A stretch of 64,000 nucleotides of DNA, taken from contig NZ_CANLKR010000016.1 in the NCBI RefSeq assembly GCF_947491715.1, forward strand, positions 1 to 64,000. The letters run 5' to 3'. The stretch's first letter is position 1, and each line of letters opens with the position of its first letter. Positions 27,000 through 37,117 of this stretch are shown here, piece after piece. The notes under the pieces are model-generated. The model was not told where the DNA came from and did no database searches. It was given only the letters and a program-made list of their open reading frames with translations. Source of the DNA: an uncultured Shewanella sp. (lineage in GTDB: Bacteria > Pseudomonadota > Gammaproteobacteria > Enterobacterales > Shewanellaceae). The position numbers and the translations under genes are program-made.

Positions 27000-27503
27000 A
27001 TGCAATGGAAAACTATGCCAACTCTTTCGCTTACTCATCCAAAAGTGACTATCTCTCAAGATCAATTAGACACCTCAAAGCAAACCATTCAAGATGTGTC
27101 TTTGGGTAAACAACGGCTCACCGCGTTCATTAGAGGCGATATTGATAATGTGACTCAGCTTGGGTGCTTTGAAAAATCCTTTGACCGCCTATTCTGTGAC
27201 AGTAAAAAAGACAATGCAATGAATGTCATTAATGCCATGGTAGAACTAGAAACAACCGATGAAAGTCACAGCGCTACCCAGCAAGTGATTGCCATGGAAC
27301 ATAATTTTAAGCAATTAAAAGATCTCGCAGGAGAAGGGAATAGTAACTTATTTCAAGTTAAAAGAAATCAAGTGGAGAGTAACACTACTTTCATTGTAGA
27401 CGGGCAGATCATTGCCAAAGTCAACGCCGTTTGCGGCGGTTTTGAAAACAGCCAAGACCTATCCGATTCCGGTGCTTGGGTAGCTGAAGAGCTCAGTTGG
27501 TAA
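27000..27503 (+). CDS. Small protein resembling SPI-2 effector N-terminal domain, paralogue A
   Basis: 167 codons from 27000. An in-frame ATG at 27015, giving MPTLSLTHPK, is equally possible and fits its paralogue better. The centre reads GCFEKSFDRLFC (about 56-66) followed by DNAMNVINAMVELE, the same order as the WEK(I/M)xxFF motif and following EAL.. helix at the N-terminus of Salmonella SPI-2 effectors such as SspH2, SlrP and SifA. The later part (HNFKQLKDLAGEG, then FIVDGQIIAKVNAV) aligns with the paralogue encoded 285 bp downstream. No C-terminal effector domain follows. Function unknown; secretion is inferred. Confidence 0.7.
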   Translation: MQWKTMPTLSLTHPKVTISQDQLDTSKQTIQDVSLGKQRLTAFIRGDIDNVTQLGCFEKSFDRLFCDSKKDNAMNVINAMVELETTDESHSATQQVIAMEHNFKQLKDLAGEGNSNLFQVKRNQVESNTTFIVDGQIIAKVNAVCGGFENSQDLSDSGAWVAEELSW

Positions 27504-27788
27504 ACTCAGTGACTGCTCTGAATGACCTATTCAACACAAACGGATCTTAATTCGCAATAAATCAGCGTTACCAATAACCGTTTTTGAGTGGGGAGTCATC
27601 ACTACCCACTCTTTATAATGAACCCCATTCGACTCCTGCCTACCTGGTCATACCTCTTTTGTACTGCAATGTTAAAAATTGATAGTCACTCCCAATGGCT
27701 TATTCAATAATGATGACGAACAACTTAACTGATTATTGATTATGACTCCCCCTCGTCATCAAATCACTCACTGAATAGAGAGAACAAA

Positions 27789-28256
27789 ATGACTATTTTT
27801 GCTTCAGCCACTGTGGATATCTCACAAATTCAAAAACAAGCAGACAACTTTACATCAGATTCAAAGATCACACTCAATAAGAGCCAATTAGAGGGCTTCA
27901 TTACTGGTGACATGGATAAAGCGACAAAAATGTCATTTTGGGATAATATTATTGACTTTTTCTATCCTTCTTACAATAAAGAAGAAGCATTAGAGCTTAT
28001 AAGTCAAATGATTGATTTTGAATCTGAAAAAGAAAGCATTCAAGATTGGCATCGTGAATCACAAACGGATTTACTGTCCAGATTACAAAATAACTTTGAA
28101 AAGCTATATGAGCTTGCTGATGAAGGAACTCAACAAAAATTTGAACGTGTAGATGACGGTACCAAAACACAATTTAAAATCGATGGCCATACAATAGCCT
28201 CCGCTAATGCCATTTTCAATCCATATAATGAAGAACTTATATTTGAATATTTTTAA
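27789..28256 (+). CDS. Small protein resembling SPI-2 effector N-terminal domain, paralogue B
   Basis: A 155-residue soluble protein, start supported by AGAGAG upstream. Residues 51-58 read WDNIIDFF, close to the WEK(I/M)xxFF translocation/localisation motif of SPI-2 effectors, followed by EEALELISQMIDFE and then LQNNFEKLYELADEG and FKIDGHTIASANA. In SspH/SlrP proteins the same elements occur in the same order before the leucine-rich repeats. The protein stops here, so only the N-terminal module is present. It is clearly paralogous to the upstream gene. Whether a type III system exists in this genome cannot be seen from the window. Confidence 0.75.
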   Translation: MTIFASATVDISQIQKQADNFTSDSKITLNKSQLEGFITGDMDKATKMSFWDNIIDFFYPSYNKEEALELISQMIDFESEKESIQDWHRESQTDLLSRLQNNFEKLYELADEGTQQKFERVDDGTKTQFKIDGHTIASANAIFNPYNEELIFEYF

Positions 28257-28273
28257 ACTATTCAAATAAATCA

Positions 28274-28301
28274 AAGAACCACAGATGCTGTTGTGGTTCT
28301 T
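28274..28301. terminator. Shared hairpin between convergent genes
   Basis: Stem AAGAACCACA / TGTGGTTCTT with an 8-nt loop. The minus-strand side is followed by a T-rich run, so it best serves the leftward DUF2937 gene but can act both ways. Confidence 0.65.
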
Positions 28302-28338
28302 CGACTCATCTCTTTAGGACCCATACACAAAATGAAAG

Positions 28339-28878
28339 CTAGATAGGCCTTCTTCTTGGTGCTGGACCAAAAACAATACGTTTTAATAAGCACAATGTTT
28401 GCCAAATCAGTGCCAAGAATAATTCAGCCACTGCAGCAAGCAGACCACCCACAATTAACCCAACCATAATCGCTTGCGTATTTAATACAATAGAATAAGT
28501 ATATTGGGCTAATACTTGAGTTTTAATATCCAACATAGGATCAAAAAGGAACTGCACATAAGGACTGTATTGGCTCGCGGAAAAGCGCTGCCAAGCAGTA
28601 GATAATGCAATTTGTCGCTGCATGAGTGCCTCAACATTTTTGCCTGCATCACTAAACACGGGATCCTCATTATTCTGATAATAAGCAATCAACTTATCAA
28701 GACTGCCACCAAAATAGCGATCCGCATCACCTTGAAAGGCGTTTAAACTCAATTCTGATTCAGTCAATTGTGATTGTAGCCGTTTACCGTATTGATCAAC
28801 CACACTGGGTGCTTGGATGCCCACCAGCACGCCAGCCATAAATAAGATTAAACGCAAATATTCGATGATTTTTTTCAT
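28339..28878 (-). CDS. DUF2937 family membrane protein
   Basis: A 179-residue inner-membrane protein. The N-terminal segment (about 7-22) includes the family-typical GVLVGIQAPSVVDQYGKRL. A soluble helical middle contains the FQGDADRYFGGSLDKLIAYY stretch, and a C-terminal hydrophobic segment (about 133-165) is followed by a basic tail. The domain is common in Vibrio and Shewanella and has no known function. Encoded alone with its own promoter region. Confidence 0.78.
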   Translation of the reverse strand: MKKIIEYLRLILFMAGVLVGIQAPSVVDQYGKRLQSQLTESELSLNAFQGDADRYFGGSLDKLIAYYQNNEDPVFSDAGKNVEALMQRQIALSTAWQRFSASQYSPYVQFLFDPMLDIKTQVLAQYTYSIVLNTQAIMVGLIVGGLLAAVAELFLALIWQTLCLLKRIVFGPAPRRRPI

Positions 28879-28992
28879 TTTTATCCACTGTCATAAATCA
28901 GGTTTATCCATCATACGGTATAAAAGCGTCAAACGGGAAAGGATTATAAAGAAAGACTCAGCTTCATCAAAAAATATAACCAATAATAAACA

Positions 28993-29439
28993 TTACCTTC
29001 TTGTAACACGATTAAGCTCATAAACAATATCAATAAGCTGACGATGAGTCTTCGCATCAATTTTAGCACTGCAAACTTGCTGCACTAAACAAGCATGATG
29101 CCTCACTAAAATTAATAACTCAGATAATAAAAAACGCCGATTGGTCGCACGCAGAACCAATCGGTCTTTATTTTCTACCAGATAATAAAGCTGGCCACTG
29201 GCATCAATCAGTTTATCTTCTCCTTCTATCAAGGTCGGCGCCTCATGACAATACACTACCCAAGCAGCTTCATCTGCAATATAAACCAGTTCGTCATCAC
29301 CTTGATAGCAAACCAGTGCAGGCCAATGAACATCTGAAGATACCCCTTTTTCTAGCACAGCATCACACACTTGAGTAGCTTTGTTCCTTGGTGAATAAAC
29401 CAACTCACATTTATCCAATATTTTCAAACGCCACCTCAT
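28993..29439 (-). CDS. DUF4144-like protein
   Basis: A 148-residue soluble protein. The segment HWPALVCYQGDDELVYIADEAAW matches my recollection of DUF4144 proteins of Shewanella and relatives. A second half contains a helical region around RFLLSELLILVRHHACLVQQ. No signal peptide or catalytic motif is evident. It may be co-transcribed with the downstream DUF2937 gene (115 nt away). Confidence 0.65.
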   Translation of the reverse strand: MRWRLKILDKCELVYSPRNKATQVCDAVLEKGVSSDVHWPALVCYQGDDELVYIADEAAWVVYCHEAPTLIEGEDKLIDASGQLYYLVENKDRLVLRATNRRFLLSELLILVRHHACLVQQVCSAKIDAKTHRQLIDIVYELNRVTRR

Positions 29440-29469
29440 TAAGTCATATTTTTACTCATTATAGGAATA

Positions 29470-29874
29470 TTATCGACAGGGTTCATGCTCACTATAACAA
29501 GGAAGTGAAGTCTCAATAGTATCCCAACAGGCTTTTGAATCAACAAAGTTATGGGACATTGGCCGCTCGGCAATATCACTGTCTAATAAACCTAATCGCA
29601 GGCGATACCGCTTGAGATCTGCCGCGTTTTCACTGTACAACGGAGATGCGCATCGTCGACAAAAATAACGCTTTTTTCCAGGCTTCACTTCATAGTGATT
29701 AATCAGCATTTGCCCTTTTATAATGTGTAAATCAGCGCGCGAAACAAATCCATTGGTGGCATAAGCCGTGCCACTGGATTTTCGACACAATGAGCAATGG
29801 CAATGAATAATCTGTGTTATCGCCCCCTCAATCGCCACTTCAACACCTTTGCACAGACAACTTCCTTTAATCAT
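29470..29874 (-). CDS. GFA-family zinc protein (glutathione-dependent formaldehyde-activating fold)
   Basis: A 134-residue protein with the family's zinc-binding cysteines: SCLCKGV at the N-terminus, HCHCSLCRKSSGTAY, and CRRCASPLY near the C-terminus. This matches the Mss4-like/GFA domain at its usual length. Family members bind glutathione adducts or serve other thiol chemistry; the substrate here is unknown. It lies 30 nt upstream of the region encoding the DUF4144 protein's end on the same strand. Confidence 0.85.
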   Translation of the reverse strand: MIKGSCLCKGVEVAIEGAITQIIHCHCSLCRKSSGTAYATNGFVSRADLHIIKGQMLINHYEVKPGKKRYFCRRCASPLYSENAADLKRYRLRLGLLDSDIAERPMSHNFVDSKACWDTIETSLPCYSEHEPCR

Positions 29875-29962
29875 ATTTTTCCCTACATCAGTGACATTAA
29901 ATACATCAGCTGCTGATCACTCAACAAGTATCCTTTTATATTAAGGCTATATTAAATTAAAG

Positions 29963-31003
29963 CTATAAATAACTCACACCCAGTTCAGCCAGATAAATTT
30001 TTGCATAAGGTTCAATATCATCTGGAGCATGATTCACTTGCACGACACTGATAAAATAGTACTTATCTTGATATTGAAAGAGCTTTGCTCCCCTTAATAA
30101 AATAGAGTCTTCATAAATGATTTTCTCATCATTTTTCTCCTTAAGAGTAAAACGAGTATAGTTCTCTGAAAAACCATTAGTATGGATAGTAAAAGGCAAT
30201 GTCGAATTCATGTCAATGCCTTGTTTTGCTCCAAATGTCGCCACTTCAAAAGGCCTTAGCCGCATATTCACTTTATTAAAAAAGCCTAATTCCTTAAGCT
30301 CTACAAGGGGTAATGTTCCCATAATATGTCGAGCATGATGATCCGTAGACACCACCAAATCATCCCCTTTATGATGTAATTTCAATGGACGCTGTACATT
30401 AAAATGACTTAAGGTTTCAACAGAAGGTGCTAAATGTTGTTGAGCATGATGAGGAAAATTCAATGACACAGGTTGCCCCGTTTCAGTACTCACCGCATGC
30501 CAAGTATTCGCCATGGGGATCACATCTTTTTTTAAATCAAACACGGGCGCTTTAGGCGACATTTTAGGCATAAAACCTTTTAATTCTTCATTTGCCCACC
30601 AAGCCACAAAAATTAAAATAGCAGCAGAACCTGTCACTTTGAGTGCCCCTATCGTAAAAGACGCATTATGGACCCCTCCTAAGAATCGATATAAGATAGA
30701 GGCCACTGCAATCCCCAAAAAAATAGCAATAATGGGCGGTGGAACTAAAATAGGACTTTTCAAATACCATAGCATAGTCAGTACTGGTGCTAATAATAAG
30801 GTCATGACAATAGCGATAATCACCACAATATCTTCTGCAGATAACGCTTGTCTAGGTTTGTGACTGGAAGGGTTTTGATGAGAAATCAATTTGTCAGCCC
30901 CTCCTTGTCCCCTCTTAATTTGCGACGTCGAGAAATCAACCTGATTTTCCATTAAATCAGCCGACGTTGAATGAACGTGATTAAGCTTACTTGCATTAGC
31001 CAT
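29963..31003 (-). CDS. Membrane protein of unknown function
   Basis: 346 residues. A Ser/Gln-rich, probably disordered N-terminus (1-55), three hydrophobic segments (about 58-80, 88-108, 117-137), then a soluble beta-rich C-terminal domain of about 200 residues that would lie in the periplasm. Within it, ARHIMGTLPLVELKELGF and TRFTLKEKNDEKIIYEDSILLRG suggest a carbohydrate-binding-like beta fold, but I do not recognise a family. No operon partner is obvious. Confidence 0.7.
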   Translation of the reverse strand: MANASKLNHVHSTSADLMENQVDFSTSQIKRGQGGADKLISHQNPSSHKPRQALSAEDIVVIIAIVMTLLLAPVLTMLWYLKSPILVPPPIIAIFLGIAVASILYRFLGGVHNASFTIGALKVTGSAAILIFVAWWANEELKGFMPKMSPKAPVFDLKKDVIPMANTWHAVSTETGQPVSLNFPHHAQQHLAPSVETLSHFNVQRPLKLHHKGDDLVVSTDHHARHIMGTLPLVELKELGFFNKVNMRLRPFEVATFGAKQGIDMNSTLPFTIHTNGFSENYTRFTLKEKNDEKIIYEDSILLRGAKLFQYQDKYYFISVVQVNHAPDDIEPYAKIYLAELGVSYL

Positions 31004-31330
31004 GACTTTTCATTCCTTTGTATGATTCCATTATTGCGCTTAAGAGCATTAACAATAAGCGCGAGTATTAAAGTGAAAGTAATGATCAGATGATGAATAT
31101 AAAAACCCAAGCCCCCCTAAAAATCATACGAGTCGATGGGGTATAATAGGATGATGAGATAATTACAGATTTAAACCTTGTTATTGATTGCTCCATGCAT
31201 AAACATTAGGCTTTTTTATGAATAATACTGATCTTTTTTGAATAAACGTATCGATGATATCTTTTATTTTGTTCGATAATAATAAACGCGCGACAGTAAA
31301 GTCAATAAAAGTAAGCAATACTGCTAAACG
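31004..31330. other. Intergenic region without visible features
   Basis: 327 bp between two leftward genes. AT-rich; no ORF, RNA, repeat or clear promoter element stands out. Confidence 0.4.
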
Positions 31331-31867
31331 TTAAACGCCTAGCAAGCGAAACATAAAGGTATATGAACAAGGCTTGCCATCAATGCGGAACATATCGTCT
31401 ATTTCCCCTCCCACAGTAAAACCATATTTTTGATATAAGTTGATTGCAGCAAGATTACTGGAAAGCACCCATAAGTCGAGATAGGCAACCTGAGGAAATT
31501 GGGTTAACCAAGTCACAAGCGTATCAAGTAACAGTTTGCCTAAACCTTGATGCCGATACTCTGTCGCGACTCCCATCCCCAATACCACTCGGTGTTGAGT
31601 ATAAGCTTGAGTATGCCCTCTGATCTCAATGTGTCCAATAACCTTGCCTCCTTCAAAGGCTAACCAGAGTCTACGCCAGTCAGTCTCGGCAAAAGTCTTT
31701 TTAATACCATGATAGAACTGTGATTTTGTCATGGTATTAATATTGGACTCAGCACTCGATAAAGACTGGAATAAATGCGTATCACCTGCGCTATCATCAG
31801 ATAAGTGCACTTGTAAGTACTGAAAAAAAGCATTGATATCATCAGGTGTTGCCAGTCGAATATCCAT
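31331..31867 (-). CDS. GNAT-family N-acetyltransferase
   Basis: A 178-residue acetyltransferase of the RimI-like GNAT type. Motif A is VVLGMGVATEYRHQGLGKLLLDTLVTW, with the acetyl-CoA pyrophosphate loop RHQGLG. It is followed by the beta strand VAYLDLWVLSSNLAAINLYQKYGFTVGGE, a typical end of the fold. The start has a GAGG site. It lies downstream of the RND efflux genes but 97 nt away; no functional link is implied. Confidence 0.85.
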   Translation of the reverse strand: MDIRLATPDDINAFFQYLQVHLSDDSAGDTHLFQSLSSAESNINTMTKSQFYHGIKKTFAETDWRRLWLAFEGGKVIGHIEIRGHTQAYTQHRVVLGMGVATEYRHQGLGKLLLDTLVTWLTQFPQVAYLDLWVLSSNLAAINLYQKYGFTVGGEIDDMFRIDGKPCSYTFMFRLLGV

Positions 31868-31964
31868 AATAAACCTCGTTCTTGATGCATATTGATTCAG
31901 TGTACTCTTTTCTATTCACAGGATAAATCTTTCTGATTATATTTCTCATTGGTTAAGTCATCAC

Positions 31965-34900
31965 CTAAGAGCAAGACGGATCAGCTTTCTTCTCGACTTG
32001 AATATTGAAAAAAATGGCATAAAGCGTCGGCACCACCAGCATAGTAAGCACAGTCGCAAAGCCAAGTCCCGCCATAATCGTAATCGACATGTTGACAAAA
32101 AACACATCAGGAAGCAGTGGGATCATGCCTAAAATAGTGGTCGCCGCAGCAAGCACAACAGGGCGTAATCGACTCATTGATGAATCAATAATGGCAATAA
32201 ACTGCTGTTTACCTGTATCAATTTGCTGATCAATTTCATCAATTAATACGATGGCATTTTTAATGAGTAGCCCCACTAAGGATAATGCCCCCAGTATTGA
32301 CATGAAATCAAAAGCCCCCCCTGTCGTTAATAACCCCGCCGTGATCCCAATAATTGCCAAAGGAACGGTTAACCAAATAATAAGTGGTTGTCGCAATTGC
32401 CCAAACAATAAAATAGAGGTTAATATCATGAGTAAAAAGCCAACAGGCAAAGCGCCCGCTAACCCAGCCTGTGCTTTTTGTGAATCCTCATACTCTCCTC
32501 CCCAAGCTAAATGATAACCAAGAGGGAGCGGCATCGCTTCTATTTTGACTTTTAAACGCTCAAATAAAGGCTCGGTGAGTTCGCCTTTTGGATTGCAAGA
32601 AGCAATAATGGTTTGAATACGGTTTCTTCCCCTCAGCACCGTATTTTCCCAGCGGGTTTGATATTCACTCACCACCTGAGATGCGGGCACCGTTCTTCCC
32701 AATACCGGACTCCACACTTGCACATCACGCAAATTAGCCACATCGCCCCTTTCTCCCTCAATGGCCCGTAATTTTATTGGCAATGAACGGTTGTTATCAC
32801 GATATTTCCCCACCGTATTGCCTTCACCAGAATACTGTAACGCCAAGGCTAGCTCTTCACGAGTGATCCCAAGCTGTCTACCCACTTGCTCATTAAAAAC
32901 AGGGGTGATCACTTTCACCGGATTTCGCCAATCATCTCTCACATCTTTAGCATCATTATCACTGCGCATAATAGCTTGCGCTCGTACTGAAAGTTCTCGT
33001 AATACACTCGCATCGGGCCCACTAAACCGAGCTTCTATCTTACCATCTCGTCCCGGACCAATGCGGAGTGCTTTAATGATAGGGTCGTTAGATAAAGTAT
33101 TTTCTCTCATAAAATCTTGTACTTGTTGCCACACATTTGGGATCATTTCACGGGACTCGGTTTCAACAATAATTTGAGCATAAGCCGCAGCAGGTTCTTT
33201 TGAGTCATACACTAATGTAAAGCGCTGATGAGCGCCGCCAATCACAGTGCTGGTTTGCAAAACTTCAGGTAAATTATCTAAATAACGACTGATTTTTAAC
33301 GCGGTATCACGAGTATGTCGAATATCACTGCCCTCAGGCTCCCATACATCAATAAAAAACATAGGCGTATTAGACTCAGGAAAAAAACCATTTTTGACAT
33401 AACCAAAACCGATAACCGCAGCAACAAACAATATCACCACACCACCCACTGTCACCCAACGATACGTAATCGCAGCGGTGACCAATTTTCGATAACCAGC
33501 AAAAAAAATGCCCTTATAAGGCTCAACTTCTGCGGCAGACGCATCCCCTTTTTTCATTAACAAGGCACATAATAAAGGCGTGGAACTAATGGCGGTTATC
33601 CAAGATAAAGACAAGGAAATTAAAATGACATAAAATAAGGACCCCGCAAACTCCCCCGTCGAATCCGGTGATAAACCGATGGCAGAAAAGGCAAGAATAC
33701 CAATGGCTGTTCCCCCCAGCAGCGCCCAAATGGTCGAACCCACCGTTTCCGAGGCAGCTTGAGTCGCACTGAGGCCTTTTTGCATGCGAACCATCATGCC
33801 TTCAGCCACCACAATGGCATTATCTACCAGCATGCCTAAGGCTATCACTAAGGCCCCTAAGGAAATTCTTTGTAAATCTATCGAAAATAAATTCATGAAA
33901 AACAATGTGCCAGAAACCGTGATCAGTAGCACACTGCCAATAATCAAACCCACCCTTAAGCCCATGAACAGTAACAACACCACAATCACAATCGCCACGG
34001 CTTGCCCGACACTGACAATAAAACCGCTAACCGATTTATCCACTTCCTGAGGTTGGTTATAAATAAGCTTAAAAGACATTCCAATGGGAATAATAGATTG
34101 TAACGCCTCAAAACGCTGGCTCAAGCGTTTACCTACCTCAACAACATTCTCTCCTGGAAGCATAGACACACCGATTGCTAACCCCGGCTCACCATTCACA
34201 TAATAAAGCTTATTGGGCACATCATTATAGGAACGGGTAATGTTGGCAATATCTTTAAGATAGAGCAGTTTTTTATTTTTAGAACTAATGAGCACATCGC
34301 CGATGGATTGTACCGACTGAAACGTACCTGTTGGGCTGATCCGTAAGTAATCATCCCCGACACGAATACTCCCCGCATCGATGACTTCATTTTGTGACGC
34401 TAAAATACTGGCAATATTTTGCAGCGAAATACCCAGCTCTGCTAAATGTGAGCGTGAGATCGTCACATACACCACTTCTTTTTGCTCGCCATCAATCACA
34501 ATTTTTCTCACACCAGGAACTTGCACCATGTGTTTTTTAACATTATCCGCCGTATCAAACAGATCTCGCCATGAGTACCCAGCTCCCGTTAAAATACCAT
34601 ACACCCCATAAACATCACCAAAGTCATCAATCACCATTGGCGCATGAGCGCCTGTAGGCAAAGACGGCGTCACATCCGCAATTTTACGGCGCAGTTCATC
34701 AAAAATATTAGGAAAGTCTTTTTTTCTGAATTTATCTTTAAACTCAATGGTAATATCAGAAAGCCCAGGGCGAGACACCGACATTTTAATCCACTTAACT
34801 TGAGGCAACTTCTGAATGGCATCTTCAATGTAATAGGTCACTTCATCTTGTACTTCTTGCGCCGTTGCACCAGGATACAAAGTGATGACTTTTGCCAGCT

Positions 34901-35027
34901 TAATCGTAAATTCAGGATCTTCTAATCGGCCCATTTTGTTAAAGGCCAAAATGCCACCCACCAGCAATATTAAGATCAACAACCAAGAAATCACTTTATT
35001 ATTTACTGAGTACTCGCCAATATTCAT
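31965..35027 (-). CDS. RND efflux pump permease (HAE family)
   Basis: A 1020-residue inner-membrane proton-driven exporter. It has an N-terminal membrane helix, a large periplasmic pore domain, the central membrane block with GLRVGLIIGSVLLITVSGTLFF and GALVIALGMLVDNAIVVAEGM, a second periplasmic domain and the closing helices with LSLVGLLIKNAIVLIDEID. Charged residues in helix 4 (GMLVDNAIV) fit proton relay. It starts 3 nt after the adaptor gene's stop, so the pair forms an operon. No outer membrane channel gene is nearby; a shared TolC is presumed. The substrate is unknown. Confidence 0.93.
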   Translation of the reverse strand: MNIGEYSVNNKVISWLLILILLVGGILAFNKMGRLEDPEFTIKLAKVITLYPGATAQEVQDEVTYYIEDAIQKLPQVKWIKMSVSRPGLSDITIEFKDKFRKKDFPNIFDELRRKIADVTPSLPTGAHAPMVIDDFGDVYGVYGILTGAGYSWRDLFDTADNVKKHMVQVPGVRKIVIDGEQKEVVYVTISRSHLAELGISLQNIASILASQNEVIDAGSIRVGDDYLRISPTGTFQSVQSIGDVLISSKNKKLLYLKDIANITRSYNDVPNKLYYVNGEPGLAIGVSMLPGENVVEVGKRLSQRFEALQSIIPIGMSFKLIYNQPQEVDKSVSGFIVSVGQAVAIVIVVLLLFMGLRVGLIIGSVLLITVSGTLFFMNLFSIDLQRISLGALVIALGMLVDNAIVVAEGMMVRMQKGLSATQAASETVGSTIWALLGGTAIGILAFSAIGLSPDSTGEFAGSLFYVILISLSLSWITAISSTPLLCALLMKKGDASAAEVEPYKGIFFAGYRKLVTAAITYRWVTVGGVVILFVAAVIGFGYVKNGFFPESNTPMFFIDVWEPEGSDIRHTRDTALKISRYLDNLPEVLQTSTVIGGAHQRFTLVYDSKEPAAAYAQIIVETESREMIPNVWQQVQDFMRENTLSNDPIIKALRIGPGRDGKIEARFSGPDASVLRELSVRAQAIMRSDNDAKDVRDDWRNPVKVITPVFNEQVGRQLGITREELALALQYSGEGNTVGKYRDNNRSLPIKLRAIEGERGDVANLRDVQVWSPVLGRTVPASQVVSEYQTRWENTVLRGRNRIQTIIASCNPKGELTEPLFERLKVKIEAMPLPLGYHLAWGGEYEDSQKAQAGLAGALPVGFLLMILTSILLFGQLRQPLIIWLTVPLAIIGITAGLLTTGGAFDFMSILGALSLVGLLIKNAIVLIDEIDQQIDTGKQQFIAIIDSSMSRLRPVVLAAATTILGMIPLLPDVFFVNMSITIMAGLGFATVLTMLVVPTLYAIFFNIQVEKKADPSCS

Positions 35028-35030
35028 CCG

Positions 35031-36185
35031 TTATTCTCCTTGGCCAGTCTGAAACAGCCTGTCTTCTTGGCGAGGTACGGCCTGCTCTGATTGCACCATG
35101 CGTGAGACTTTCATTCCCTTAGCTAAATACGTCGCTCCAACAGCAACAACCTCCTCATTGCCCACTAAGCCTTTTGTCACTTGTATTTCATTGTGCCGCA
35201 TTCGACCAATCGTCACCGGCTGAGCGGATACTGTCATGGTGTCAGGATCCAAGACCCACACCCGTGAGCCTAATACAGGATCGGCCACAACCGCTGACGC
35301 TGGCAGCCAAAAAACGGGTTCAGCTTGAGTAAACTTGGAAAAATCTATCACCACATTCACCGTCATTCCCGGCAGCACAGTAAATGCCTTGGGAGAAGGC
35401 ATAGTAAAGCGCACCTGAAATGTCTGTGTATCGGGGTCCGCTTTTGTCGCAATTTCTTTGGTCTGTAAAGGAAAATGATGTGATTTTTGCCCCTCAAACT
35501 CTGCATAAACGGCAATATCTTTTTTTCTATCTTCGACTTCACTGGCCCTCAGGCTCCGTACAATCGATTCAGGAATATTAATCACCACATCTAAACTATT
35601 CACTCCTTGCAAAGCAAAAATCACCTGCTTAGCCGCCACTTCTTCGAAGTTATCCACAAATCGGCGTGCTATTTGACCAGAAAAAGGCGCTCTTAATTGG
35701 GTATAATCCAATTGCTGTTTTGCATTAGCCAACGCGGCTTTATCTTTTTTTGCTTCCGACTCCATGCGGTCATAATCCATTTTAGAAATATAACCGGATA
35801 CAATCAGCTCTTTTGCACGTTCGAAGTTACGCCGCGTTTTATCATAGCTGGCTTGTTTATCTTGTACGCTGATTTTGAAATCTGTGTCATCTAGCTTTGC
35901 TAACACTTGGTTTTTATCCACAATGTCGCCTTCTTTGACTGCAATGTCTGTTAGCGTGCCACTGACCCTAAAGGCCAGATCTGCTTGTTGTGACGCTTCA
36001 ACTCGTCCCGGAAAGTGGCGAACCGCCCCCGCCTCACTCATTTTTACCGTAAAAATTTTAACAGGACGAATAATCGGCGCCGTTGGCTTAGCATCTTGCT
36101 TATTGCACGCCGATAGCAATAAAGTCACGATACCCACTCCAAGCAATAACACTGGCTTTGTCGTGCATCTCCCCAATAAAAACAT
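35031..36185 (-). CDS. RND efflux periplasmic adaptor lipoprotein
   Basis: A 384-residue membrane fusion protein. The signal ends in a lipobox LLLSAC with Cys27 as lipidated residue. The lipoyl halves (FPGRVEASQQADLAFRVSGTLTDIAVKEGDIV and YTQLRAPFSGQIARRFVDNFEEVAAKQ) flank a short helical hairpin (about 100-150), and a beta-barrel domain follows. Upstream partner of the permease gene, which begins 3 nt after it. Confidence 0.92.
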   Translation of the reverse strand: MFLLGRCTTKPVLLLGVGIVTLLLSACNKQDAKPTAPIIRPVKIFTVKMSEAGAVRHFPGRVEASQQADLAFRVSGTLTDIAVKEGDIVDKNQVLAKLDDTDFKISVQDKQASYDKTRRNFERAKELIVSGYISKMDYDRMESEAKKDKAALANAKQQLDYTQLRAPFSGQIARRFVDNFEEVAAKQVIFALQGVNSLDVVINIPESIVRSLRASEVEDRKKDIAVYAEFEGQKSHHFPLQTKEIATKADPDTQTFQVRFTMPSPKAFTVLPGMTVNVVIDFSKFTQAEPVFWLPASAVVADPVLGSRVWVLDPDTMTVSAQPVTIGRMRHNEIQVTKGLVGNEEVVAVGATYLAKGMKVSRMVQSEQAVPRQEDRLFQTGQGE

Positions 36186-36435
36186 GGTTTTTCCTTAACG
36201 GATCATTGTGATATTAAGCATAAGCTTAGGTGGGATAATAGGAGTATGCTGATTTTTATAACAGGATTTTATATTTAAGCCAGTCGCATCAATAAAAAGC
36301 GATAAGCTATTAGATAAAACTCAAGACAACGAATGCGCAATAAGATTGCTTGGCTCAGATTAAATACTCATACCAAATTAATGCAAGTCTTATATAAGTG
36401 AAGAAATAGAGACGCAATAGCTTTTATTCACCTTC

Positions 36436-36903
36436 TCATTGGCGTATATAATCCATGATCAATTGTGTATTATCTTTGCCTAATACCTTTACATGAATAT
36501 GGTTATCATCAACTAATTGATAAATTATTGTTTGCGGAAAATCATGCTCTTTATTTTCAAAAACTAATCGATTACTTTCACAATCAATGAGTTTAAAGGC
36601 AATAGGAAGTAGATTACTGTCCACTTTAGCCAAGTAAAAAACCATATTAGACATGGCAACAATTCTTAATGTTTCAGCACTTACCCGCTCATTAGAGGTT
36701 GTTCTCGTCTGACCCTCACCTTCCATCGTGTTTTCACTTACCGCCCACCAGGATTCCCGCACCTTTTGCCCATCCCCTTGATATTGCCAGTGCCCATTGA
36801 GCCAACTCACAGACGTTAATGAATGACAAGGAGTCGCAGCTAAGGCTTCTGTCACTACTAAACTGAACAGAAACAAACTAAAATGTAAGGAATATAGACT
36901 CAA
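36436..36903 (-). CDS. Secreted DUF6265-like protein
   Basis: A 155-residue exported protein with a signal peptide (about 1-22). The mature part begins with a pattern SVSWLNGHWQYQGDGQKVRESWW and contains FENKEHDFPQTIIYQ, which I associate with DUF6265 and related small beta-barrel proteins. No enzymatic motif. Encoded alone, about 250 bp downstream of the region upstream of the efflux genes. Confidence 0.65.
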   Translation of the reverse strand: MSLYSLHFSLFLFSLVVTEALAATPCHSLTSVSWLNGHWQYQGDGQKVRESWWAVSENTMEGEGQTRTTSNERVSAETLRIVAMSNMVFYLAKVDSNLLPIAFKLIDCESNRLVFENKEHDFPQTIIYQLVDDNHIHVKVLGKDNTQLIMDYIRQ

Positions 36904-37117
36904 GATTTCCCCTTTGTTGACTCGTTTAGTGCGAGTTAAATGATCAATAAGAGTGCCCTTTTTTTAAAATCAATAGCCCTTTGATTATAACAAGGCGCCG
37001 AGTACTTGCTTGATTTGCGAATAATCCCCTCACAAAAAGAAAACTCAACCCTCTGATTATATTTTAATGATAATGGGGGTAACCCAAGCACGGCATAAAC
37101 AAGTAATGTATAAAAAG

